Source: Planococcus sp. MB-3u-03
Lineage (GTDB): Bacteria; Bacillota; Bacilli; Bacillales_A; Planococcaceae
Direction of reading: 5' to 3'
Assembly: GCF_002833405.1 (NCBI RefSeq)
Contig: NZ_CP025135.1
Coordinates: 1,717,501 to 1,781,500 of the forward strand
Length of the DNA: 64,000 bases
Shown here: positions 47,391 to 56,110 of the stretch, piece by piece
Layout of the letters: each line of letters begins with the position of its first letter
Position numbering within the stretch: the first letter of the stretch is position 1
Notes under the pieces: generated by a model
The model's input: the letters and a program-made list of their open reading frames with translations, nothing else
What the model was told of the DNA's origin: nothing
Database searches by the model: none
Translations under genes and position numbers: made by a program

Positions 47391-48851
47391 ATGAATCATA
47401 CAGAGAGCGGCTGGAAACTGCGTAATAGTTATGCAGGCCTGCCAAAAACCTTGTATGCCCCGATGAAAGCCAACCCGGTCCCATCACCTGAACTTGTTAT
47501 CGCAAACCGAGCATTGGCAAAATCACTTGGCCTGGACCCTGAACAGCTAGACAGCGCTGAATCCCTGCAAATGTTTGCAGGCAATCAATTTCCTGAAGGC
47601 GCTTTCCCACGCGCCCAAGCCTATGCCGGCCATCAATTCGGCCAATTTACGATGCTCGGCGACGGCCGTGCCATCCTAATCGGCGAACAGCATACACCGG
47701 ATGGCGAGATTTTCGATATCCAATTGAAAGGCGCCGGCATCACGCCCTTTTCCAGAAGCGGAGACGGCCGCGCTGCACTCGGGCCCATGTTGCGGGAATA
47801 CATTATCAGCGAAAGCATGCATGCGCTCGGGATTCCATCGAGCAGAAGCCTGGCAGTCGTGTTGACAGGAGAAAAGATCCAGCGCTACTCCGCAGAGCCT
47901 GGAGCAATCCTCACGCGGGTGGCCTCGAGCCATATCCGCGTCGGCACTTTCCAATTCGCAGCGAAATACCGTTCGACTGAGGACTTGAAAGCTTTGGCGG
48001 ATTACACGATCAAACGGCATTTCCCAGACATCCCCGGGCCAGACCGCTATATCGAATTATTCCGCCGGACAGCGCAGCGGCAAGCTCCACTCATCGCGAA
48101 ATGGCAGCTCGCCGGTTTTGTCCATGGCGTCATGAACACGGACAATATGGCGATCAGCGGCGAAACGATCGACTATGGCCCGTGCGCTTTTCTGGACCGC
48201 TATGATGAATCCGCGGTCTTCAGCTCGATTGATGCTGGCGGCCGTTATGCTTATCGCAACCAGCCGCTCATCGGCGGATGGAATTTAGCGCGTTTTGCAG
48301 AGTCTCTGTTTCCTCTTTTAGATGAGATTCCGGAAAAACAGGCCTTGTCGTCTCTCCAAGGAGCGCTCGAGGAATATGTAAATTCGCAAAAGCAATTATA
48401 TTTGGCAGGCATGCGCGAAAAACTCGGCTTGTTTACAGAAACGCCAGAAGATGAACAATTGATCGATGCGTTGCTGGAATTGATGCAGGAAAAGCAAGCG
48501 GATTATACCAATACATTCCGTTCCTTGACCTTCGAAGCAGTTGAAGAGCCCCAACTGGCAAACGACCCGGCTTTTAAAGCCTGGCACAACCGCTATAAAG
48601 CCCGCCAGCAACAAGAAGGCCGCCCAGCACAAGAAATTCTGGAATTGATGAAAAGCCGGAATCCGGCTGTTATCCCGCGCAACCACCGCGTGGAAGCGGC
48701 ACTGGAAGCGGCAGCGCAAGGCGATTATGAAGTGATGGAAAAGCTTTTGGATATCCTTCGAAATCCATATGCCCATTCCGAAGAACAGCAGCCGTATACG
48801 GCGCCTCCACCGCCTTCGACGCCTCCATACCAGACCTATTGCGGAACATGA
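47391..48851 (+). CDS. selO: SelO family protein adenylyltransferase (YdiU)
   Basis: 486-residue pseudokinase-fold enzyme that transfers AMP to protein Ser, Thr or Tyr. Seen: YAGHQFGQFTMLGDGRAILI, FDIQLKGAGITPFSRSGDGR, LREYIISESMHALGIPSSRS and HGVMNTDNMAISGETIDYGP (metal-binding Asn and Asp). The C-terminus ends YQTYCGT; eukaryotic SelO has selenocysteine in the corresponding position. AGGAGG precedes ATG 47391. Intact; function in bacteria is linked to oxidative stress. Confidence 0.93.
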   Translation: MNHTESGWKLRNSYAGLPKTLYAPMKANPVPSPELVIANRALAKSLGLDPEQLDSAESLQMFAGNQFPEGAFPRAQAYAGHQFGQFTMLGDGRAILIGEQHTPDGEIFDIQLKGAGITPFSRSGDGRAALGPMLREYIISESMHALGIPSSRSLAVVLTGEKIQRYSAEPGAILTRVASSHIRVGTFQFAAKYRSTEDLKALADYTIKRHFPDIPGPDRYIELFRRTAQRQAPLIAKWQLAGFVHGVMNTDNMAISGETIDYGPCAFLDRYDESAVFSSIDAGGRYAYRNQPLIGGWNLARFAESLFPLLDEIPEKQALSSLQGALEEYVNSQKQLYLAGMREKLGLFTETPEDEQLIDALLELMQEKQADYTNTFRSLTFEAVEEPQLANDPAFKAWHNRYKARQQQEGRPAQEILELMKSRNPAVIPRNHRVEAALEAAAQGDYEVMEKLLDILRNPYAHSEEQQPYTAPPPPSTPPYQTYCGT

Positions 48852-48854
48852 ACC

Positions 48855-48893
48855 AAAAAAATCCCCTGCCTCTTTATCGGCAGGGGATTTTCT
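48855..48893 (+). terminator. Terminator after selO
   Basis: AAAATCCCCTGCC and GGCAGGGGATTTT arms around TCTTTATC. The convergent small gene lies 22 bp on. Confidence 0.9.
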
Positions 48894-48914
48894 CTATTGT
48901 GCTTGTCGATTCGA

Positions 48915-49127
48915 TCACTGTCCGTCTGTGACTTCAGAGACACTGACCATTTTGACTTCGTCCATCTTGAATTGGTAATACGTATCGTTGTCGCCGATAA
49001 ATTCGCGGAAATCATCCGCATCCAAACCGCTGACCGCTTGTTTCGGGGTATCGGCTTCGACGGTGCTGACCGCTTCGACGCCTGCGCCGAAATGATAAAC
49101 GACGCGGAATTTTTTTGTTGATGCCAT
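48915..49127 (-). CDS. Small protein, unknown
   Basis: 70 residues from ATG 49127 (MASTKKFRVVYHFGAGVEAV, STVEADTPKQAVSGLDADDF). The alternation suggests a small beta-rich fold. GAGGAGG lies about 12 nt upstream. No family recognised. It ends next to the selO terminator, which may serve both strands. Confidence 0.62.
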   Translation of the reverse strand: MASTKKFRVVYHFGAGVEAVSTVEADTPKQAVSGLDADDFREFIGDNDTYYQFKMDEVKMVSVSEVTDGQ

Positions 49128-49311
49128 AATAATTGGATTCCTCCTCAAATGCTTGTCTGCTTTAGGTTTACCCGATTTTTTAGGGAGTATTCACCTCAGC
49201 CATCATTTTCTCATTCTCGATGAAAATAGTAGAATCCCTTTACTTGGGAAAGTATTTGACTTACACTTTAGCCATCGGGAAAACCCGACACTCAAAACCG
49301 CATACCGTTTT

Positions 49312-49405
49312 TCTGCACTGGGGGTGCATATTTTGCTGAGATGAGAGCTTTCGCTCCGATCCCTTATGACTCGATCAGGTTAGGACCTGCGTGAGGAAGT
49401 GCGGT
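49312..49405 (+). ncRNA. TPP riboswitch (THI element)
   Basis: The conserved core is seen in order: GGGGTGC, GCTGAGATGAGA, CCGATCCCTT, GATCAGGTTAGGACCTGCGT and GGAAGTGC. P1 pairs GCACT (49315) with AGTGC (49398). It controls ykoFEDC and is followed by an intrinsic terminator, so control is by transcription attenuation. TPP binding should stop transcription. Confidence 0.94.
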
Positions 49406-49440
49406 GACTTTCCGACATGACTACGAAATATGGAATAGTG

Positions 49441-49468
49441 GCTGCATCTTCACGGATGCGGCTTTTTT
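49441..49468 (+). terminator. Expression-platform terminator of the TPP riboswitch
   Basis: GC-GCATC and GATGC-GC arms around TTCACG, then six T, 27 nt before ykoF. Confidence 0.85.
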
Positions 49469-49494
49469 GTGCATATTTTTAGGAGGGATTCCAT

Positions 49495-50100
49495 ATGGAA
49501 CCATATTCATGCGGCACCAGCCCGATCGTCGGATTTCGCTTTTCCTTGCATCCGATGAGCGGCAATTTCATCAACATCATCAAAGGCGCGTTAAAGGACA
49601 TCGACACGTCCAATGTGTGGATGCAGACCGATGATGTCTCCACCGTCATCCGGGGCAAACAACAGCATGTCTTCAATGTCGCGAAGGCGCTCACGCTGCA
49701 TGCAGCGAAGACGAAGGAACATATCGCCCTGTCCGGCACCTTTTCAGCTGGATGTCCAGGAGATACCGCGGGCGATGCGTATTTGGACGCCCCGGATGAA
49801 CCGGCAAACCAAGACGACAGCAAGCAATACGTTTCATCCCAATTCGCACTTTACCCGATGAACAATCCCGATTATATGAAAGTTATCTACCGCGAAGTGG
49901 AACGTGCAAAAGAGTTCGGGGTATGGAACGATTCCATGCATTATGCTAGCGGCATCCACGGGGATATCCATAAGGTCTTTTCTTTTTACGAAACGAGCTT
50001 TTCCAGCGCGCGCTCCGCTAAACACCCCCATCTCGTGATGACCCTATCCATGAGCATCAACAGTCCTTCACACAAAACAGGCGGTGAGGATCATGCTTAA
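49495..50100 (+). CDS. ykoF: Thiamine/HMP-binding protein YkoF
   Basis: 201-residue protein very like B. subtilis YkoF, with two tandem ferredoxin-like domains binding thiamine or its pyrimidine precursor: CGTSPIVGFRFSLHPMSGNF, VWMQTDDVSTVIRG, GTFSAGCPGDTAGDAYL, QFALYPMNNPDYM. AGGAGG precedes ATG 49495. First gene behind the TPP riboswitch. Its stop overlaps the ykoE start by 8 nt. Confidence 0.93.
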   Translation: MEPYSCGTSPIVGFRFSLHPMSGNFINIIKGALKDIDTSNVWMQTDDVSTVIRGKQQHVFNVAKALTLHAAKTKEHIALSGTFSAGCPGDTAGDAYLDAPDEPANQDDSKQYVSSQFALYPMNNPDYMKVIYREVERAKEFGVWNDSMHYASGIHGDIHKVFSFYETSFSSARSAKHPHLVMTLSMSINSPSHKTGGEDHA

Positions 50101-50674
50101 GGAATGGAAGCTGAAAGAAATTGTCCTTATGTCATTATTTGGCGTCGTGTTCGGCATTGTCTATTTGCTGTTTTTACATATCGGCAACTTATGGGCAGGC
50201 GTCATCGGGCCGCTTGCCTATGAATGGATGTTCGGCATCTGGTTTATTGTGTCCATCATTTCGATGTACATCATCAGAAAGCCCGGTGCCGCTTTTTTGC
50301 CAGAAACCTTGGCCGCTGCTATCGAAGTGATGCTTGGCAACGCGATCGGCCCGAGGCTTATCCTATCAGGCATCATTCAGGGGCTTGGGGCAGAAGCGGC
50401 GTTCGCACTTACACGCTATCGGCATTTCCATGTCGGTATCTTGATGCTTGCTGGTGCAGGGGCAGGAGTTTTCAGTTTTGTTTACGGCTATTTCCTATCG
50501 GGCTATGCTGCCTTGGATCCTTCTTTCGTTGCCTTGATGTTCACGCTGCGCGTCGCGAGCGGGGCGATCATTGCCGGTATTGGCGGCAAGTACATCGCTG
50601 ATGCGCTACTTGCGACCGGGTCACTCCGGGGCTATGCCATCGCGAAAGCGGAAAAAGGCGATGCCCGTGCTTAA
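50093..50674 (+). CDS. ykoE: Thiamine precursor ECF transporter, S component YkoE
   Basis: 193-residue substrate-capture membrane protein with about five or six helices (LMSLFGVVFGIVYLLFLHIG, AYEWMFGIWFIVSIISMYII, FLPETLAAAIEVMLGNAIGP). ATG 50093 overlaps ykoF; GGTGAGG is upstream. The conserved sequence around GNAIGPRLILSGIIQGLGAE matches the YkoE family, which imports hydroxymethylpyrimidine. Overlaps ykoD by 14 nt. Confidence 0.9.
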   Translation: MLKEWKLKEIVLMSLFGVVFGIVYLLFLHIGNLWAGVIGPLAYEWMFGIWFIVSIISMYIIRKPGAAFLPETLAAAIEVMLGNAIGPRLILSGIIQGLGAEAAFALTRYRHFHVGILMLAGAGAGVFSFVYGYFLSGYAALDPSFVALMFTLRVASGAIIAGIGGKYIADALLATGSLRGYAIAKAEKGDARA

Positions 50675-52097
50675 GCCGATTTTTCAATTGGACGACTTCA
50701 GCTTTCGCTTCCCCGATTCGGCACAGCCAACTTTGCATACTATTACGCTGGTGATTCATCCACAGGAGCGCTTGGTCATTACAGGGCCAAGTGGATGCGG
50801 AAAGTCCACGCTTCTCTATGTGCTGAACCGGCTGTACCCGCATAATTGCGATGGCCAAGTTTCTGGCACCGTCAGGATCTTCGGGCGTACATCACAAGAA
50901 TACGAACCTGGTGAAGCCAACCGGAAAGTCGCAACCGTTTTTCAAGATCCCGACAGCCAATTTTGCATGCCGACGGTCGAAGAAGAACTCGCGTTTACTT
51001 TGGAGAATCTTCAAGTGCCCAGAGAAGATATGTCTGAACGCATCGACCGGATTTTGCACTTGACAGGCCTAGACGAAATTCGCCATGGCATCATCCAAAC
51101 TTACTCAGGAGGGATGAAGCAACGCATCGCCACAGCTTGCGCGTTGATCATGGAGCCTGACTGTTTGTTGCTCGATGAACCGCTCGCCCACCTCGATCCG
51201 GTGACGGCGAAAGAGTTTGTCGCTTGGTTGGATCAATTGCAACAGGAAAACGGTCTTGCAATCGTCGCCGTCGAGCATAAATTAGAGCTATGGGGAGAAT
51301 TTTTCGAACGGGAGATCAGCCTTTCGGAAAACGGCACCATCCAAAAAGACCAAGCCTACACCAAAAGACACGCGCCTTTACTATCGAAACGCGAGGCAGC
51401 AAAACATACAAAACTCTTGTTTGAGGCCAGGGATATATCCATTACACGAGCATCAAAAGCTTTGTTGCACGGCGCAAGCCTTCAACTTTATGTAGGTGAA
51501 GTGATGGTCATTGCAGGGCCGAACGGAAGCGGGAAATCGACTTTGCTGAAAGCCTTATGCGGGATAATGAAACCCGATAGCGGCACGATTTCGGGAGCGT
51601 TTGCCGGATTTGTCCCACAATCGCCCGAGCAGCTGTTTCTGTCGAAGACTGTAGAAGAAGAATTGTCGTATTCCGGAAATTCCTCTCCTCATGATGTGAA
51701 AGGTCTGCTCGAGGCACTTGCCTTGGATCCTATTGCTCAAGCCCATCCTTTTTCCGTGAGCCATGGTCAAAAACGCCGTGTGGCCATTGGCGCGATGCTA
51801 GCCGACCGTCGCCAAGTCCTGTTGCTAGATGAACCGACGGCAGGGCAAGACCTCAAGGCATTGATGGAGCTCCATCACCAAATCACTAGCCGGGCGCAAG
51901 ACGGCTGCGCGTTGATTGTGGTGACGCACGATATGAATTTTGCCTTGAGCATTGCGGATACGATTTGCCTGATGAAAGACGGCAGATTATCCGCTCCTCT
52001 TGAACCACAAGAGCTTTTTTCAAGCCCTGCCCTGCTGGCAGAGCACCGGTTATATTGGCCGGAAAAGGAGGAATCCTATGCGACGTCTTTTACATGA
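50661..52097 (+). CDS. ykoD: ECF transporter ATPase with two ABC domains, YkoD
   Basis: 478-residue fused energising subunit. Domain 1: Walker A GPSGCGKST (about residue 42), signature YSGGMKQRIA, Walker B CLLLDEPLAHLDP. Domain 2: Walker A GPNGSGKSTLLKAL, SHGQKRRVAIG, VLLLDEPTAGQD. ATG 50661 overlaps ykoE. Hydrolyses ATP to drive uptake through YkoE and YkoC. Overlaps ykoC by 20 nt. Confidence 0.92.
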   Translation: MPVLKPIFQLDDFSFRFPDSAQPTLHTITLVIHPQERLVITGPSGCGKSTLLYVLNRLYPHNCDGQVSGTVRIFGRTSQEYEPGEANRKVATVFQDPDSQFCMPTVEEELAFTLENLQVPREDMSERIDRILHLTGLDEIRHGIIQTYSGGMKQRIATACALIMEPDCLLLDEPLAHLDPVTAKEFVAWLDQLQQENGLAIVAVEHKLELWGEFFEREISLSENGTIQKDQAYTKRHAPLLSKREAAKHTKLLFEARDISITRASKALLHGASLQLYVGEVMVIAGPNGSGKSTLLKALCGIMKPDSGTISGAFAGFVPQSPEQLFLSKTVEEELSYSGNSSPHDVKGLLEALALDPIAQAHPFSVSHGQKRRVAIGAMLADRRQVLLLDEPTAGQDLKALMELHHQITSRAQDGCALIVVTHDMNFALSIADTICLMKDGRLSAPLEPQELFSSPALLAEHRLYWPEKEESYATSFT

Positions 52098-52827
52098 AAT
52101 GAACCCCAGCTTAAAATTTCTTGCTGTCACTGCATGTATGCTGGCGCTCGCGTTTTTTTTCAACCCTTGGACGCCACTGATGTTTTTTCTAGGCATCGTA
52201 CTGGTGCAATTGCTGTTTAGCCAAACCAATTGGAAACTTTGGTCACTCGTTATGCTGCCTTTTGTGTTCGGCGCATTCGGTTATTTCTGGACGACCTTGG
52301 TGTTCGGCGAGTCTGGTGATGGGCCTGTATTATGGACAATCGGCATGATCGAAATAACCGCTCAAAAATGGGAGCATGCGTGGTCATTGTCATTACGCGT
52401 CCTGGCGTTTTCAAGCATTTCGTTATTATTTGCCTTCACGACCAATCCGGTCCGTTTTATCCAAAGCTTGATGCAGCAAGGAAAACTGTCTCCGAAATTG
52501 GCTTTCAGTGTGCTGATCAGCTATCAATTCCTTCCTGTTCTAAAAACGGAATTCGAGCAGTTGCAGCAAGCTCACCGGCTCAGGGGTCCGGGTGCGAAAC
52601 CAACGCCATTCAAACGAATCACAGCCTTGCGCCGCCTGCTCATCCCCCTGCTTGCCGGTGCTGTCAGAAAAGCCGAGCGCGCCGCCTTCGCGATGGAAGC
52701 GCGGGCGTTTACCGGCGCAGCAAGATCTCATTACCAGGAAATCAAGCTTGGGCACAAGGATTATGCATTGCTCGGCATGTTTTCATTGGTGCTCGCCTTA
52801 AGTTGCAGTGCAGTTTTTTGGACGTAA
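52078..52827 (+). CDS. ykoC: ECF transporter transmembrane T component, YkoC
   Basis: 249 residues: four or five hydrophobic helices, then the cytosolic coupling helices typical of EcfT (QAHRLRGPG and AERAAFAMEARAFTGAAR, the two short A-R-G-like motifs). GGAGG precedes ATG 52078. Last gene of the operon. Its natural terminator has been split by an IS element. Confidence 0.9.
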   Translation: MRRLLHEMNPSLKFLAVTACMLALAFFFNPWTPLMFFLGIVLVQLLFSQTNWKLWSLVMLPFVFGAFGYFWTTLVFGESGDGPVLWTIGMIEITAQKWEHAWSLSLRVLAFSSISLLFAFTTNPVRFIQSLMQQGKLSPKLAFSVLISYQFLPVLKTEFEQLQQAHRLRGPGAKPTPFKRITALRRLLIPLLAGAVRKAERAAFAMEARAFTGAARSHYQEIKLGHKDYALLGMFSLVLALSCSAVFWT

Positions 52828-52860
52828 TAAAACAACACCTCCGCAGTGAATAATGAACTG

Positions 52861-52906
52861 AACCCCAAATGGTAGACACTTTAAAAGTGCCCCATTTGGG
52901 GTTTTT
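52861..52906 (+). terminator. Intrinsic terminator inside the left end of the IS
   Basis: AACCCCAAATGG pairs with CCATTTGGGGTT, with a nested CACTTTTAAAAGTG, then a T tract. It partly overlaps the inverted repeat and could shield the transposase from outside transcription. Confidence 0.75.
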
Positions 52907-52960
52907 CTGTTTTCAGACCCCGGTATACTGAACATATCTACTGGAACGGGAGAGGTTGTC

Positions 52961-53382
52961 ATGAGTAAAATCATCTTTAACGAACATCAACGACGCACAT
53001 TGGAAGCGAACCGAATGTCAAAACGGTCTCGGATCGAACGATTCAATACACACCTGAATTTAAGGTGAAAGCCGTCAATGAAAACTTGCAGGGCAAAGGT
53101 CCGGCGCAAATTTTGCCGAAAATGGATTTGACCTGACGGTAATTGGATCGGACAAACCGAAAGAGACATTAAAACGTTGGCGGAAAACGTTCCGACTTTA
53201 CGGCGAAGAAGGGTTTTGGGAAGAGCGCCGTGGAAAAGGCAGTACCGGCCGGCCGTCTACCCAAAAAGCTCTCTGCCGAGAAAAGTTGGAAAAGGCGGAA
53301 GCGCGCATAAAATACCTGGAAGCCGAAAATGAGTTGCTAAAAGCTCGAGGAACTCGAGAGGCAGGCGAAGAAACGCAGCTGA
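52961..53382 (+). pseudogene. IS3 transposase OrfA, frameshifted
   Basis: Helix-turn-helix DNA-binding part of the transposase. ATG 52961 follows GGGAGAGG. Reconstructed: MSKIIFNEHQRRTLEANP, TIQYTPEFKVKAVNENLQG, DKPKETLKRWRKTFRLYGEE, and a C-terminal leucine-zipper helix (EKLEKAEARIKYLEAENELL). Missing bases in C, T and A runs (near 53012, 53115 and 53340) break it. About 143 residues if repaired. Confidence 0.82.
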
Positions 53383-54273
53383 CCCCAGCGGAAAATTCGA
53401 AGCGATCAATGTGGTGGTCCGGAAATTCCAACTGAAGAATATGGTGGATGCCCTCTGCCAGACAGCGGAAGTCAGTCGAAGTGGCTACTATGCTTGGCTG
53501 AAGAAAGTGGAACAGCACGCCATTCGCGAAGAACAGGACTATGAAGATTACCTGTTGCTGAAAAGCATCTACGATGCGCATCGTGGGAAAGTCGGGTATC
53601 GCACCTTTACATGATCCTTACGGAACTGCTGGAAACCCCGATGAATCACAAGAAGATTCTGCGCCTTATGCGCAAATTCAATCTCTTTGCCAAAATCCGG
53701 CGAGCGAATCCTTATAAGCAAATCGCCAAAGCCCACAGAACACGCCGTCTGTCCAAACCTGTTAGACCGTAAGTTTAAACTAGACGAACCCGGCAAGGTC
53801 TTCGTCACGGATATCACGTATCTACCGAACTGGTCGGGACAAATGGCGTATCTGTCCGCTGTAAAAGATATCGCCACCCGCGAAATCGTCGCCTACGAAG
53901 TGACGACGACGCTTACGATGGAAATTGTGTACCGCACGTTACAAAACTGAAGGAAGCATTGATGACAATGTTCACCCGGAAGCGATGATCCATTCCGATC
54001 AAGGCTTCCACCACACCCACCCCGAATACCAACGACGCGTGAAGAAAATGAAATTGACCCAATCGATGTCCCGCAGGGGCAACTGTCTCGACAACGCCCC
54101 ATCGAATCGTTTTTGGTCACTTTAAAGATGAAGTCGAGTTTAAACAAGCGACCAGCCTAGCCGAATTAAAGGGCTGGTGGATGAATACATGGAGTATTAC
54201 AACGGAACGCGCAAACAATGGAACCTAAAAGATGACTCCGGCACAATACCGAAGTCATCTAATCGCAGCCTAG
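53380..54273 (+). pseudogene. IS3 transposase OrfB (DDE integrase core), frameshifted
   Basis: Catalytic part. Pieces in order: RKFQLKNMVDALCQTAEVSR, SGYYAWLKK, KVGYRTFT-MILTELLE, FVTDITYLPNWSGQMAYLSA (first Asp), AMIHSDQGFHHTHPEYQ (second Asp), SRRGNCLDNAP (Glu follows in the expected IESFFG), ending AQYRSHLIAA. At least five indels separate them. Normally made by -1 frameshifting from OrfA; the breaks here are additional. Confidence 0.82.
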
Positions 54274-54379
54274 CTGCCGGGTGCTTTATTAAATCGTCCA
54301 CTAAATGGGGCTCAGTTCATAATCCAACTGCGGAGGTGTTGTTTGGGTTAACATAATAAGATTATCATCAAACTATCTT

Positions 54380-54795
54380 CAACTGTCGATTTTGCCGTAA
54401 GTGATTTCGTCCTCGTCCTGGACATTGACGCCGTTTTCACGTGGACGATCGTCCGTAAAATCAACTTGGCATTCACATTCTCGAGCACCCAGCGTTCATC
54501 CGGTACAATTTCGAATTGCTGCATGACGGTGTTCTTCGATTTTACAGATCCGGCAAATTCCAAGCTCTGCTTGGCAACGGGCGTTTCATAAAATCGAAAT
54601 CACTGTCTTCCCGGTAGTCTTCCACTAAGCGAATCACTTGAAGTTCGATATAATCGATTTCCTGATCGCCGCTTCCTCCGTCCAAGTAGACCGTGCCGTT
54701 CAAGGTTTCACCTTCTTCAAGATGCGGCCTCTCCACTACAGTGTCCACTTTGATCGAACCGATGCCGATCGAAGATAAAAGTCTTTGAATTTCAT
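54380..54795 (-). pseudogene. spo0M: Spo0M-like (arrestin-fold sporulation control) protein, frameshifted
   Basis: Pieces matching the N-terminal arrestin-like half of Spo0M: LLSSIGIGSIKVDTVVERPH, LEEGETLNGTVYLDGGSGDQ, EIDYIELQVIRLVEDYRED, LEFAGSVKSKNTVMQQFEIV, DERWVLENVNAKL, ending RENGVNVQDEDEITYGKIDS. Three or more indels (near 54785, 54590 and 54450) break it. The reconstruction is about 138 residues, shorter than B. subtilis Spo0M (about 258), so it is a short relative. Next to the IS but not cut by it. Confidence 0.72.
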
Positions 54796-54862
54796 AAAAA
54801 TCTATACCCCCAAAATTTGATAATTCTCCATACCACTTTCCTGCCCCCTGTAAACAGGAAGC

Positions 54863-56053
54863 TTAAAGCTCGGTGTAGTCGTATTGATTATCCAAGTCCG
54901 TTTCGTAACGGTTATAACGCCGTTTGAACAGCTTATACAGATGGCTGACGATGACCCGCAGCAAGGCGTACATCGGAATTCCCAAAATGACCCCGACGAC
55001 GCCAAACAAGGAGCCGGCTGTCAGCAGGACGAAAATGATCGTCACAGGATGGATATACATCGTCTTGCCCATTACTTGCGGGGAGATCAAATTGCCTTCC
55101 ACCAGCTGCACGACGGTCCACACGATCGCGAGTTTCACGAGCATGAACGGCGAAGTGACGAGTGCTATGATCGCAGCGGGCGTAATCGCAATAGCTGGCC
55201 CGATATACGGCACGATGCTTGTCACCATCGCCAGCGCGCCGAGCAGTAGTGCATAATCCATACCGATGATCAAAAAGCCGATATAGACCATTACGCCAAT
55301 ACAGAAAGCGACAATCAGCTGCCCCTGGATATAAGCCCCCAATTGCTTGTCTGCGTCCCTTAGGACTTCTCTTGTATCGTCCCGAAATCTTGGCGGCAGC
55401 AACTTCAGGAAATAGTCGGGAAGCTTATCGCCGTCTTTCAATAGATAAAACAGGATGAACGGCACGATGACAATCGACAGGATGACGCCCGTGATGGTCG
55501 AAATCCAGCTCGTGACGCGAGCGATGATGCCCGTCACTGTCGCTTGCAGTGTATCCGCTATGCTGGTCGGCAAGGTGGCGATCAAGGCTTCGATATTGAA
55601 GCTTGAATCCCGGTAATAATCACCGAAAATGGAATTGCGCAAGAACTGGTCGATATTGTTCAATAAGCGCATGAAATATTCCGGAAATTCCTCGATCAAG
55701 TTCTGGAACTGGTCTCTCAAAAACGGAAACACCAGAACGCTCAACAAAGTCAAGAGCCCAATCCCGCCGAGGAAGATGATGAGGATGCCCCAGATCCTCG
55801 GGATTTTGAAATGTTCCAGCAAACGCAGCACCGGCCGCAGCAAATAATACAAGATAAGCGCCAGGACAACCGGCAAGACGACCGTTTTCATGAATACATT
55901 GAGCGGGTTGAAGATGAATGACACTTCCCTGAAGATGAATACGACAAGCCCGATCAAAATCAAAATCAGTAAGGTAAAGAGCGTATTCCTCCCGCCCAAA
56001 AAGCGGATATAATTGGTAGCAAAAAACGGCGGTCTATTGTCATCTGGCGGCAT
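54863..56053 (-). CDS. AI-2E family transporter (PerM/YueF-like)
   Basis: 396-residue membrane protein with about eight helices, the last ones with the family motif (AMVTSIVPYIGPAIAITPAA, VQLVEGNLISPQVMGK, LFGVVGVILGIPMYALLRVI). The family contains autoinducer-2 exporters and sodium/proton antiporters, so the substrate is open. The C-terminal tail is charged. Intact and of normal length. Confidence 0.9.
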   Translation of the reverse strand: MPPDDNRPPFFATNYIRFLGGRNTLFTLLILILIGLVVFIFREVSFIFNPLNVFMKTVVLPVVLALILYYLLRPVLRLLEHFKIPRIWGILIIFLGGIGLLTLLSVLVFPFLRDQFQNLIEEFPEYFMRLLNNIDQFLRNSIFGDYYRDSSFNIEALIATLPTSIADTLQATVTGIIARVTSWISTITGVILSIVIVPFILFYLLKDGDKLPDYFLKLLPPRFRDDTREVLRDADKQLGAYIQGQLIVAFCIGVMVYIGFLIIGMDYALLLGALAMVTSIVPYIGPAIAITPAAIIALVTSPFMLVKLAIVWTVVQLVEGNLISPQVMGKTMYIHPVTIIFVLLTAGSLFGVVGVILGIPMYALLRVIVSHLYKLFKRRYNRYETDLDNQYDYTEL

Positions 56054-56110
56054 GGCGATCCCCTTCTTTGTATAGGCTTCTACCTGTAGTTTACCATATT
56101 ATCTGAAAAA

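Larger units (their letters stand above)
52854..54319 (+). mobile_element. IS3 family (IS150-group-like) insertion sequence, damaged
   Basis: 1466 bp with imperfect terminal inverted repeats: TGAACTGA-CCCCA at the left and its complement at the right (bases 54319 inward), flanked by a 3-bp direct repeat TAA (52851-52853, 54320-54322). It carries orfA and orfB of the IS3 type with the DDE core. Both are broken by one-base indels in runs, so transposition competence cannot be judged as written. Confidence 0.9.
52832..54339 (+). terminator. ykoC terminator split by an IS insertion
   Basis: The left arm AACAACACCTCCGCAGT (52832-52848) and right arm ACTGCGGAGGTGTTGTT (54326-54342) are exact complements. 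Without the IS and one TAA copy, they form a 17-bp hairpin with a 10-nt loop. Confidence 0.82.

Noticed and set aside
52854-54319. Prophage or larger island around the transposase
   Set aside because: Only one element with a 3-bp target repeat is seen, and flanking genes are ordinary chromosomal ones.
54863-56053. AI-2E family protein as proof of quorum sensing
   Set aside because: The family includes antiporters and no lux genes are nearby.
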